DNA of 64,000 bases from JAFGTX01 sp942492225 (GTDB taxonomy: Bacteria > Bacillota > Clostridia > Peptostreptococcales > Acidaminobacteraceae): NCBI GenBank assembly GCA_942492225.1, contig CALODS010000077.1, positions 25,830-89,829 on the forward strand. Reading direction: 5' to 3'. This document shows positions 35,722 through 44,049 of the stretch, in pieces. Numbering within the stretch: position 1 is the first letter of the stretch; every line of letters begins with the position of its first letter. The translations under genes and the position numbers were made by a program. The notes under the pieces were generated by a model. It saw only the letters and a program-made list of their open reading frames with translations, had not been told where the DNA came from and did not search any database.

Positions 35722-36558
35722 TTAAATTGTTCCTCTCATAATTGCATCCATCACTTTAGAGGCCCTTACATGTGCTTTAACATCATGAACTCTTATGATA
35801 TCAACCCCAAGGCTAATCCCATAAACATTGGTTGCCAAAGTACCCTCTAAACGTTCTTCAGCAGGCAAATTAAGGATTTTACCAATCATCGACTTCCTTG
35901 AGGTCCCTAGTAAGATGGGCATCTCCCAGTCTACTATCTCTTTTAATCGCTTCATTACTATAACATTTTGTTCTGGTGTTTTACCAAATCCTATTCCAGG
36001 ATCTAATACAAGCTGTGATTTATCTAATCTATTTTCATCAGCAATAGCATAAGTTTTCATAAAAAATTCATGCATACTTTCTATAATATCTTTTGAATAC
36101 ACTGTATCCTGTTGATTGTGCATTGCAATTACAGGCACCTTAAATTTAGCTGCAACTTTTGCAATTTCAGGTTCTCTTTGCATGCCCCAAACATCATTGA
36201 TGATATCAGCACCTACTGATAATGCAGCCTCTGCCACTTTTGATTTATAAGTGTCAATAGAGATAAGGACATCAAATCTTTCTCGAATTGCTTTAATAAT
36301 TGGTGTAACCCGTTCTAATTCCTCTTTTTCTCCAACTTCATTTGAACCAGGACGCGTTGATTCTCCACCAACATCTATGATATCGGCACCCTCTTCAATC
36401 ATTTCCTCAACATGCTTTAAAGCATTCTCAACCGAGTTAAATTTTCCACCATCAGAAAATGAATCTGGTGTAACATTTAAAATCCCCATTATAAGGGTTC
36501 TTTCTCCAAGTAAAATTTCTTTGTCTCTAGAAAATAATAATCTTTTCTTCCCAATCAT
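35722..36558 (-). CDS. folP: Dihydropteroate synthase
   Basis: Joins p-aminobenzoate to hydroxymethyl-dihydropterin pyrophosphate, the sulfonamide target. 278 residues; MGILNVTPDSFSDGGKF, DVGGESTRPGS, LDPGIGFGKT and GTSRKSMIG are intact. A weak ribosome site suggests translation coupled to folE, 8 bases upstream. Confidence 0.96.
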   Translation of the reverse strand: MIGKKRLLFSRDKEILLGERTLIMGILNVTPDSFSDGGKFNSVENALKHVEEMIEEGADIIDVGGESTRPGSNEVGEKEELERVTPIIKAIRERFDVLISIDTYKSKVAEAALSVGADIINDVWGMQREPEIAKVAAKFKVPVIAMHNQQDTVYSKDIIESMHEFFMKTYAIADENRLDKSQLVLDPGIGFGKTPEQNVIVMKRLKEIVDWEMPILLGTSRKSMIGKILNLPAEERLEGTLATNVYGISLGVDIIRVHDVKAHVRASKVMDAIMRGTI

Positions 36559-36566
36559 AGCGCTAC

Positions 36567-37142
36567 CTACCGACTAAAACTAATGAGGCTCATCGCCTCA
36601 GATCTCGAACGGGCATCTGTTTTGAAAATACCTCTAACCGCTGACGTCAATGTTTTCGATCCTGGTTTCTTTATTCCTCTCATGGTCATACACATATGCT
36701 CAGCTTCAACAACGACAATAACACCTGCTGGATCTAATTTTTCTACCATTGCATCCGCAATGGCACTCGTTAGACGCTCCTGTAACTGAGGTCTTTTAGC
36801 CACAGTGTCTACAACTCTTGCTAATTTGCTTAACCCAGTAAGCTTTCCATTTCTAGGGATATAACCCACATGTGCCTTACCATAAAACGGAACCAAGTGA
36901 TGTTCGCATGTTGAATAAAATGGGATATCTTTAACGAGGACGAGTTCTTCGTGATTGTCCTCTTCAAAAAATATTTCTAGGTGTTTGCCTTCATCTTGGC
37001 CCATACCTGCAAATATTTCTTCATACATATTTGCAATTCTCTTTGGTGTATCGATTAGTCCTTCACGATCTGGATCTTCACCAATCGCTTCCAATATATC
37101 TCTCACGGCATTTTTTATTTTTTCTTTATCAACTGTTTTCAT
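36567..37142 (-). CDS. folE: GTP cyclohydrolase I
   Basis: Opens GTP to 7,8-dihydroneopterin triphosphate, the committed step of folate synthesis. 191 residues from the ATG at 37142 (behind GAGGG); a GTG 12 bases earlier is not preferred. Zinc and catalytic residues are in CEHHLVPF and the AEHMCMTMRG segment; KLTGLSKLAR and KRPQLQERLT are also present. It overlaps nothing and starts 8 bases after the nucleotidyltransferase stop. Confidence 0.95.
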   Translation of the reverse strand: MKTVDKEKIKNAVRDILEAIGEDPDREGLIDTPKRIANMYEEIFAGMGQDEGKHLEIFFEEDNHEELVLVKDIPFYSTCEHHLVPFYGKAHVGYIPRNGKLTGLSKLARVVDTVAKRPQLQERLTSAIADAMVEKLDPAGVIVVVEAEHMCMTMRGIKKPGSKTLTSAVRGIFKTDARSRSEAMSLISFSR

Positions 37143-37150
37143 TTTATCCC

Positions 37151-37870
37151 TCACTCTTCTTCTGGAAACGCGTCATGGATCCATGTATTTATAGGACCTC
37201 CTAGAGCATTTGTTATTTTATCATGTAGCACTTCTATCAATTCAAATTGCATTATTATGTCGGATGTCAATAAGATCTCTTCAATTAGCATCCCTATGGC
37301 AATATCTAAATGTTTTATTTTTTCTATCCATCTTTTTTTCTTCAAAGGGACAAATTGATGATTCAACTTAAATAAGACCATCATCATCGTCGCTAACCAT
37401 TCATTTATTAGAAATTTTGCTATCGCTTTTTCATTTAGCCGATTTCTTATATCTTCTAATCCGTTTGTTAAATAAAAACTCCAATATTCTTTCTTTAAAT
37501 CACTGAGTGGTTCCGGACCCTTCTCCCAAATTCCTTTACTCTCCATAATCAAATGATCTATACCTTTGGAGTAAACAATTTTACCACTCGCTAATATTTC
37601 AATCCACAAAAGATTTTTCTTATTAATAGCCAACTCAACAAATGGTATAGGTAAATAACTCATGTCTATGTCTACACCATTGATTTGTCTCACAGATCGC
37701 CTGTTTTTGTCACCAGTATTGGTTAGTACAATAAGATCAATATCGTTAAGCAGTTCAAAGGTTTCATCTGTTGCAAGTGCCCCTTTACCCACAAGAAGAA
37801 CCCCCATGACAGTTTCGTCGCTTTTTAATCGTTCCAATTCTTTTCTGTAAATTGATTGCTTATGAGCCAT
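37151..37870 (-). CDS. Nucleotidyltransferase-like protein of the folate operon, function unknown
   Basis: Protein of 239 residues. The N-terminal part has an NTase-type pattern: LLVGKGALA, then NDIDLIVLT and later VDIDM, giving the expected metal-binding acidic residues; the C-terminal half is helical, as in kanamycin-type nucleotidyltransferases. The GS signature is altered to GKG. It is embedded between pabC (11-base overlap) and folE, so it is probably part of folate synthesis or its control. The pathway as seen lacks a dihydroneopterin triphosphate pyrophosphatase; whether this protein is related to that gap is speculation. Confidence 0.6.
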   Translation of the reverse strand: MAHKQSIYRKELERLKSDETVMGVLLVGKGALATDETFELLNDIDLIVLTNTGDKNRRSVRQINGVDIDMSYLPIPFVELAINKKNLLWIEILASGKIVYSKGIDHLIMESKGIWEKGPEPLSDLKKEYWSFYLTNGLEDIRNRLNEKAIAKFLINEWLATMMMVLFKLNHQFVPLKKKRWIEKIKHLDIAIGMLIEEILLTSDIIMQFELIEVLHDKITNALGGPINTWIHDAFPEEE

Positions 37871-38597
37871 TAAGTACCTCCATCAGTTTTACAACAAAGG
37901 GCAATGTCTCTTTTGGAATACCTAAAAATTCTGTAACAGGCATCACACCCATCACACTATTTGTAATAAATAAGCTATCAGATTCAAGTAAATCTTCTGT
38001 TGTCAATTGACATTCTTGGATTTCTATATTGAGTTTACCGCACTGATTCAACACTTGCCGACGCATAACACCTGGTAACAATCCGCAAGAGATATCTGGT
38101 GTCTTAACGATGCCATTTTTTAAGAGAAATAAATTTGATACCGTCCCTTCAGTAACTAGATCTTCTTCATTCAAAAAAATAATTTCTTCATTTACGTCCG
38201 CTAAATTTTTGACCATTATATTGAGCCAATAATTCGTTGTTTTATGCTGCCAAAGTGGATTTGATGAATGTCGACGAATATCAGCTATTGATATTTTAAA
38301 TCCTCTATTATATGTTGTAGCTTCATAGGGATTTGGGCGATGTGTAATTGTATCAACTGGTGATGTATCACCTATTACTATTTTAACAACACCTTCATTG
38401 AGATAATGATTTTCGCAATATATTTTGAGGCTGTTTTTTAAGGTTTCCTGGGAAACATCATAAGGCACATTGAGTGCATCTATGCTTTGAATCAATCGTT
38501 CTAAATGTTCATCTAAATATTCCAATTGTCCATTTTTTACAGAAATCGTTTCAAATAAACCAATTCCATAGTTTAATGATTTTGATAATGGATTCAT
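37860..38597 (-). CDS. pabC: Aminodeoxychorismate lyase
   Basis: PLP enzyme releasing p-aminobenzoate and pyruvate from aminodeoxychorismate. 245 residues of the class IV aminotransferase fold: GIGLFETISVKNG, the lysine in HKTTNYW, and EGTVSNLFL are present. Class IV relatives such as D-amino-acid aminotransferase share these, but the neighbours pabA and pabB fix the role. Confidence 0.88.
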   Translation of the reverse strand: MNPLSKSLNYGIGLFETISVKNGQLEYLDEHLERLIQSIDALNVPYDVSQETLKNSLKIYCENHYLNEGVVKIVIGDTSPVDTITHRPNPYEATTYNRGFKISIADIRRHSSNPLWQHKTTNYWLNIMVKNLADVNEEIIFLNEEDLVTEGTVSNLFLLKNGIVKTPDISCGLLPGVMRRQVLNQCGKLNIEIQECQLTTEDLLESDSLFITNSVMGVMPVTEFLGIPKETLPFVVKLMEVLNGS

Positions 38598-38608
38598 AAA
38601 TGCCTCAC

Positions 38609-39988
38609 TTACATCTCTAATGCACGTTTTAGCGCACGTGCTTTATCCAAAGACTCTTGATATTCATCTTCTTCCACAGAATCCCAAACAATACCACCAC
38701 CTGCTTGGAAATAGGCAATACCGTCTTTACAGACGAACGTTCGAATAACAATATTTAAATCCGTTACACCATTAAATCCAATATACCCAATACTACCTGT
38801 ATAAAGATTTCTTGACGTTGGTTCCAACTCGTCAATAACTTCCATTGCACGAATTTTAGGTGCACCTGTTATTGATCCACCTGGAAACGTAGCTTCTATA
38901 ACATCTATCGGTGATAATTGTTCTTTAGTTTCTGCCTGAACCGTTGCTACTAAATGGTGTACGGTTGGATATTCTTCTATTGAAAAAAGTTCTGTCACAT
39001 TAACTGTACCAACCTTAGCCACTTTACTTAAATCATTTCTTTCTAAATCTACAATCATTAGCAACTCTGATTGATCTTTTTCAGAAGTTTTAAGATCTTC
39101 TCGATTCTTAGCGTCCTCTTCTGGTGTTGCACCTCTAGGTCGTGTGCCCTTTATTGGACGTGTTTCAATAATACCACCACTTATTTTAATAAATCGTTCT
39201 GGTGAACTTGATGCGATTTGCCCTTCACCAAAATCAATATATGAAGCAAATGGTGCAGGATTAATATCCCGTAATTTCTGATACAATTCAAGGGCATTAC
39301 CTTCCATTTGACCAAAAAAACACTGCGTCATATTCGCTTGATAGATATCACCGGATCGAATATAGTTCTTCACTTTTGATATGGCTTCTTTATAGGGTTC
39401 TTTTTCAAAATTCGATTTTATATTTGCGGCTGTTTTTCTTTTTATTTTATAATTTTCAGTGCAATCAGTACTCTGCGCTACAATCGATAGCAACGACTGA
39501 ATCCTTGATTCACCACACCCGTCACTATTTATGTCGGTTACAAATGTTTTATTATTCTTATGGTCAATTACAAATCCACCCATATATAAACCAAAACTCA
39601 TATCTGGAATATTAACCACATCAACAGTCGTTCTTGGTAATTGCTCAACAAAATGACATAAATCGTAGCCTAAATAACCTACAAAGCCACCTATAAACGG
39701 CAATGTCGTTTCATATGTTAATTTATTTGATTCATATAATTCTTTTAAAACATCAAAAGGATTTTCACCGACTACTGTTTTATCATTATTTTCATCTAAT
39801 ACCCAAACTGTATTGTTTTTACTTTTAACAACTAACTTTGGATTTACACCCACAAATGAGTAATTACCCAAGTTGTTATTGTGCATGCCACTATCCAAAA
39901 AATAAGGATACCGTTCATTTTGAAGTGCTAACAAAATTTCATTAGCAGATTTATTCAGTTTAACGTCTTTGATAATATGTGTCTGCAT
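38609..39988 (-). CDS. pabB: Aminodeoxychorismate synthase component I
   Basis: Chorismate-binding enzyme of 459 residues. An N-terminal domain (about 1-160) precedes the catalytic domain with YQANMTQCF, PIKGTRPRGA, VDLERNDL and GGSITGAPK. The PIKGT motif is the PabB-type (TrpE has PIAGT). It is placed between pabA and pabC, so p-aminobenzoate and not tryptophan is the product. Confidence 0.93.
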   Translation of the reverse strand: MQTHIIKDVKLNKSANEILLALQNERYPYFLDSGMHNNNLGNYSFVGVNPKLVVKSKNNTVWVLDENNDKTVVGENPFDVLKELYESNKLTYETTLPFIGGFVGYLGYDLCHFVEQLPRTTVDVVNIPDMSFGLYMGGFVIDHKNNKTFVTDINSDGCGESRIQSLLSIVAQSTDCTENYKIKRKTAANIKSNFEKEPYKEAISKVKNYIRSGDIYQANMTQCFFGQMEGNALELYQKLRDINPAPFASYIDFGEGQIASSSPERFIKISGGIIETRPIKGTRPRGATPEEDAKNREDLKTSEKDQSELLMIVDLERNDLSKVAKVGTVNVTELFSIEEYPTVHHLVATVQAETKEQLSPIDVIEATFPGGSITGAPKIRAMEVIDELEPTSRNLYTGSIGYIGFNGVTDLNIVIRTFVCKDGIAYFQAGGGIVWDSVEEDEYQESLDKARALKRALEM

Positions 39989-39996
39989 GATAACTC

Positions 39997-40572
39997 CTAT
40001 CTTGTTCTCGCCTGAATTAAAAAATTAGCTAAAAGATCTAATCCCTGTTCTGTTAATATAGCTTCTGGATGAAATTGTACACCCTCAACCATTTTAGTTT
40101 TATGACGTAAGCCCATTATCTCGCCTTCATCAGTCCATGCTGTTATCTCTAGACAATCAGGCAATGTTTCTTTTTCAACAATTAAAGAATGATATCGTGT
40201 GACTTTTAAAGGATTATTAAGGCCTTTAAAAACACCTTTATTTATATGCTCAATAGAATGTACCTTTCCATGAACCGGTTGTATCGCTTTTATAATACTA
40301 CCGCCATATACTTGACCGAGTGTCTGATGTCCTAAACAAATACCTAAGATCGGGTATTCATCATCTAACATTTCGACAACTCGTTTGGATATGCCCGCTT
40401 CGTCAGGTGTACATGGTCCTGGTGAAATAACAATTATCTCTGGATTTATTTCTCTGATTTTTTCTATCGTTAATATGTCATTTCTTACAACAAGAACTTC
40501 TTCATTAAGACGATTCAAATATTGGACGAGATTATAAACAAAAGAATCGTAGTTATCAATCATTAAAATCAT
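39997..40572 (-). CDS. pabA: Aminodeoxychorismate synthase component II (glutamine amidotransferase)
   Basis: Class I glutamine amidotransferase of 191 residues supplying ammonia to PabB. MILMIDNYDSFVYN, catalytic Cys in GICLGHQTLGQ, and His/Glu in GVQFHPEA are intact. A longer frame starts near the -10 box, so the ATG at 40572 is preferred although its ribosome site is weak; three residues later another ATG is possible. First gene of an eight-gene pab-fol operon. Confidence 0.92.
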   Translation of the reverse strand: MILMIDNYDSFVYNLVQYLNRLNEEVLVVRNDILTIEKIREINPEIIVISPGPCTPDEAGISKRVVEMLDDEYPILGICLGHQTLGQVYGGSIIKAIQPVHGKVHSIEHINKGVFKGLNNPLKVTRYHSLIVEKETLPDCLEITAWTDEGEIMGLRHKTKMVEGVQFHPEAILTEQGLDLLANFLIQARTR

Positions 40573-40634
40573 TAGTTTACCCACTTTCTCTACGGCTTGA
40601 CAAAGACCTAAATTCCTAGTATCTTTCAACATAG

Positions 40635-40640
40635 ATTATA
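40635..40640 (-). promoter_or_regulatory. -10 box of the pab-fol operon
   Basis: TATAAT on the minus strand about 63 bases upstream of pabA, in the short region shared with the divergent TIM-barrel gene. The -35 region (TAGAAC at 17 bases) is weak. Confidence 0.4.
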
Positions 40641-40679
40641 TACTATTTGATGTTTCGGTTCTATAAGTTAGGAGCTTTT

Positions 40680-41528
40680 ATGATATTAAGTGCAACATTT
40701 GATGAACAAATTCTTAAATGCCTCTCTATTGATGAGTGGTTGGAATTTTGTGTCCAACAGAAAATCAAATCACTGGAATTTAGTCCCGAGCCTTCTGTTT
40801 TATCATTTGACGTTTACAAGTCATTGATAAACAGACAAGGAAAAAAAGGTATTAGAACAACTTTTCATGTTCCTTATTTCTCTAAATATTATGACCCTAA
40901 AAGCATTGCTTATGATTTTTCTTACTACAGTATTGACTATAATAATTTTCAACATAAGTACAATATTCTTTTAAATTATATTTTAATGAGTGAACAACAA
41001 ACTCAGTTAACAGTGCATGGTGCAAGAAGATTTGATGAAAATGGTGAACTGGCAGGACAAAAAAGCAAAGATTCGACATGGCAAGGTATTGATTATTTAC
41101 TCAATCAAATTGAACGTCGAAATATTCCTCTACAATTAAACATTGAGCTATCTGGACCAGAATCACCAACCTACTTAACAACGCGCAATGAAGTAACTGA
41201 AACCATAAACAAATTTGAAAATTCACTTAATATATGCTGGGATTTAACCCATGATTATAGCTATCAACCTTTGGTCGAACCACCATCACCTGAATTTTTA
41301 TCTGCGGTTGGTCATGTACACATTCATGGTATCGATAATCTGCAACAAAAGCATAGGTGTTTAAGTCAATCTACTTTGGATTTTGAACCTATTGTTAACA
41401 TTTTAAAAGATTTTTATTATTCAAATGCGATTGTTTTAGAAGTTTTGATGCATACTTTTAACCAATATGATGATTACCTTAAAAACTTAGGAAAAGATTT
41501 AGCCTTACTTTCTAATCTAATTAAATAA
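40680..41528 (+). CDS. TIM-barrel metal enzyme (xylose isomerase/AP endonuclease 2-like)
   Basis: Protein of 282 residues of the sugar-phosphate isomerase/epimerase superfamily. Likely metal ligands sit at barrel-strand ends: TFHVPYF, LTVHGAR, NIELSG, CWDLTHD, HVHIHGID and VLEVLM. It is not a clear endonuclease IV, as the key EndoIV motifs are absent. The start is the ATG at 40680 behind AGGAG. It is transcribed divergently from pabA with overlapping control regions, so shared regulation is possible; the substrate is unknown. Confidence 0.65.
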   Translation: MILSATFDEQILKCLSIDEWLEFCVQQKIKSLEFSPEPSVLSFDVYKSLINRQGKKGIRTTFHVPYFSKYYDPKSIAYDFSYYSIDYNNFQHKYNILLNYILMSEQQTQLTVHGARRFDENGELAGQKSKDSTWQGIDYLLNQIERRNIPLQLNIELSGPESPTYLTTRNEVTETINKFENSLNICWDLTHDYSYQPLVEPPSPEFLSAVGHVHIHGIDNLQQKHRCLSQSTLDFEPIVNILKDFYYSNAIVLEVLMHTFNQYDDYLKNLGKDLALLSNLIK

Positions 41529-41717
41529 ATTTAGCACACCTTAAAACCTATAAACAACTACAGTAAAACGGTTAAATTTTACGAATTCAATAACTATAAA
41601 TATGTCATGACAAAAATATATATATTTTAAAAAAATTTCTTCTCCGTTCATTTTTGACCTTGATTCATTACCTCTTAAATGGTAAACTCGTCAGTAGAAT
41701 TTAAAAATACAGATAAA

Positions 41718-41731
41718 ATAAACATGTTTAT
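41718..41731. promoter_or_regulatory. Perfect 14-base palindrome upstream of the NuoE/F/G-like operon
   Basis: ATAAACATGTTTAT lies 29 bases upstream of the first start codon in an otherwise featureless 232-base AT-rich gap. The location suits an operator or activator site. A redox regulator (such as Rex) is possible but the sequence does not match the usual TTGTTAAN4TTAACAA form. Confidence 0.45.
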
Positions 41732-41760
41732 CTAATAATTCACAAAGAAGGAGTGACTTT

Positions 41761-42294
41761 ATGCAGTGTCAATGTCAAAAAACGTCTTCACCGCCCTTAT
41801 CTGAAGAACTCAATGTAGATTTATCACTAATAAAAAATCTACTAGATAGCTTCCATTCGGAGACGTCAAATCTTATTACGCTACTTCAAGAGGTACAAAA
41901 AATCTATGGGTATTTGCCAGAAAAGGTACTTTCTGAAATTGCTCAGGTCACAAAAATCAGAGAAGCTAAAATTTATGGTGTGGCAACATTTTATTCACAA
42001 TTTAGACTAAAGCCGATCGGAAAACACCTAATTATGCTCTGTCAAGGAACGGCCTGCCATGTTAATGGATCAGGGAAAATTGAAAAAGCTCTAAAAGACG
42101 TCCTAAATATTAATGAAGGCGACATTACAGCAGATGGTTTATTCACTTACATCAATGTTGCTTGCCTTGGATGTTGCAGCTTAGCACCTGTTATGATGAT
42201 CGATGACCAAACCTTTGCAAATTTATCAGCTGGAGACGTTAATAACATCATCGAAACACTTCGAACACAGGAGGTTGAAATAAAATCTGTATGA
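41761..42294 (+). CDS. NuoE/HydC-like [2Fe-2S] subunit
   Basis: Thioredoxin-fold [2Fe-2S] protein of 177 residues. The four cysteines are in CQGTACHVNG and CLGCCS. The helical N-terminal domain carries the KIYGVATFYSQF signature. It works next to the NuoF-like flavoprotein in NADH-linked bifurcating enzymes. Its stop overlaps the next start (ATGA). Confidence 0.9.
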   Translation: MQCQCQKTSSPPLSEELNVDLSLIKNLLDSFHSETSNLITLLQEVQKIYGYLPEKVLSEIAQVTKIREAKIYGVATFYSQFRLKPIGKHLIMLCQGTACHVNGSGKIEKALKDVLNINEGDITADGLFTYINVACLGCCSLAPVMMIDDQTFANLSAGDVNNIIETLRTQEVEIKSV

Positions 42295-44039
42295 GATATG
42301 TCGTAGGATCAGGGTCATGTGGGATTGCTGCTGGCGCAGATAAACTCTATACCCTATTAGATCAGGAAATTAGCAATAATCATTTGCAAGGTACACTAGA
42401 AATTACTGGGTGTATTGGAACTTGTCATTTAGAACCAATTGTTGAAGTACATTCAACGACACAAATGAAACGTTTTACAAAAGTTACAGAAGAAAAATTG
42501 AAAGATATTATCACAGCCTCAAAAAAAGGGCTTCTTTTTTGCGATGAAGTTTCAGAAGATTCGGTTTCCTCGCAAATTGAAGGTCAAACACGTATTGTCC
42601 TACGCAATTGTGGTCTGATTAATCCAGAATCTATTGATGATTATATCCGTTTAGGTGGATATGAAGCCATAAAAAAATGTCTTCTCGAAAAATCACAGCA
42701 ACAGGTTATAGAAGAAATCAAAGTTGCAGGACTTAGAGGACGTGGCGGCGCTGGCTTTCCAACGTGGTTTAAATGGAATGCCGCACTTCAGTCTCCAGGA
42801 GATACTAAATTTATGGTCTGTAATGCAGATGAAGGAGATCCAGGCGCCTTTATGGATCGAAGTGTATTAGAAGGTGATCCCCATAGCTTAATTGAAGGAA
42901 TGATGATTGCTGGATATGCTATTGGCGCAAAAAAAGGGATCGTCTACGTTCGTGCAGAGTATCCTCTTGCAATTGTTCGTCTAGAAAAAGCCATCGCACA
43001 AGCAAAAGAACGTAATATACTCGGACAATCTATTTTAGGATTCAAAGGTATTGACTTTGAACTCAGTATTAAAACAGGTGCTGGCGCTTTTGTTTGTGGT
43101 GAAGAGACTGCTTTAATTGCATCTCTTGAAGGCGAGAGAGGCATGCCGCGCCTGAAACCACCTTTCCCAGCACAAAAAGGATATTTCGATTATCCTACAA
43201 ATATAAATAACGTTGAAACCCTTGCCAATGTGCCATGGATTCTGAACAATGGTGGACAAGCTTTTTCAGTATTAGGCACTGAAAGAAGTAACGGCACTAA
43301 AGTTTTTGCACTTACTGGAAAAGTTAAAAATGGTGGACTTGTAGAGATTCCTATGGGCATGTCGTTAGAAGATGTCATTTTTAAAATTGGTGGCGGTATT
43401 GTCAATGACAAAGAATTTAAAGCGGTTCAACTCGGTGGACCTTCTGGTGGCTGTATTCCAAAATCTTTACTACACACACCTGTAGAGTACGAATCAATCA
43501 ATGCTACTGGTGCAATTGTAGGGTCTGGTGGAATGGTCGTTATGGATGACACGACTTGTATGGTTGAAATGGCAAGATTTTTCTTAGAATTTACGTGCAA
43601 AGAGTCTTGTGGTAAATGTACCTATTGCCGTATTGGGACAAAAAGAATGCTTGAAATATTAGAACGAATTACCACTGGACATGGACAAGAAAGTGATATT
43701 TCGTTACTAGAAGAACTCTCTCAAAAAATTAAGGATGGCGCAATGTGTGGACTCGGACAAACTGCACCAAACCCAGTCTTAACTACGTTGAAATATTTTA
43801 GACATGAATATGAGGAACACATTTACGACAAAAAATGTCGCGCTGGTGCATGTCCAGAATTAATTACGTATCATATTTTAGAAGATGTTTGTATTGGCTG
43901 TACTGTTTGTTCAAAGGTCTGTCCGACCTCTGCAATATCAGGAGATCGTAAAAAGCCTCACATCATCAACCAATCCGCTTGTATAAAATGTGGACACTGT
44001 TTTGAAAAATGTAACTTCAAAGCAATAGAAAAATTATAA
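42291..44039 (+). CDS. NuoF/HydB-like FMN-NADH flavoprotein subunit
   Basis: 582 residues. An N-terminal [2Fe-2S] thioredoxin-like domain (about 1-90, with SGSCGIAAGA and GCIGTCHLEP) is followed by the NuoF core with GRGGAGFPTWFKW (FMN), NADEGDPGAFMDRS (NADH) and a [4Fe-4S] site (CGKCTYCRIGT). The C-terminus has two [4Fe-4S] ferredoxin motifs (CIGCTVCSKVC and CIKCGHCFEKC). This is the HydB layout of electron-bifurcating hydrogenases and related transhydrogenases, where the FMN is the bifurcating or electron-entry site. Confidence 0.92.
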   Translation: MRYVVGSGSCGIAAGADKLYTLLDQEISNNHLQGTLEITGCIGTCHLEPIVEVHSTTQMKRFTKVTEEKLKDIITASKKGLLFCDEVSEDSVSSQIEGQTRIVLRNCGLINPESIDDYIRLGGYEAIKKCLLEKSQQQVIEEIKVAGLRGRGGAGFPTWFKWNAALQSPGDTKFMVCNADEGDPGAFMDRSVLEGDPHSLIEGMMIAGYAIGAKKGIVYVRAEYPLAIVRLEKAIAQAKERNILGQSILGFKGIDFELSIKTGAGAFVCGEETALIASLEGERGMPRLKPPFPAQKGYFDYPTNINNVETLANVPWILNNGGQAFSVLGTERSNGTKVFALTGKVKNGGLVEIPMGMSLEDVIFKIGGGIVNDKEFKAVQLGGPSGGCIPKSLLHTPVEYESINATGAIVGSGGMVVMDDTTCMVEMARFFLEFTCKESCGKCTYCRIGTKRMLEILERITTGHGQESDISLLEELSQKIKDGAMCGLGQTAPNPVLTTLKYFRHEYEEHIYDKKCRAGACPELITYHILEDVCIGCTVCSKVCPTSAISGDRKKPHIINQSACIKCGHCFEKCNFKAIEKL

Positions 44040-44049
44040 GGAGGATAAC

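Noticed and set aside
37860..38597. D-amino-acid or branched-chain aminotransferase
   Set aside because: The fold is shared, but the position between pabB and fol genes supports aminodeoxychorismate lyase.
38609..39988. Anthranilate synthase component I (TrpE)
   Set aside because: The PIKGT motif and linkage to pabC and fol genes indicate PabB; no trp genes follow.
40680..41528. Endonuclease IV
   Set aside because: The length and barrel fit, but the Nfo signature motifs are not present; only a general metal TIM-barrel is supported.
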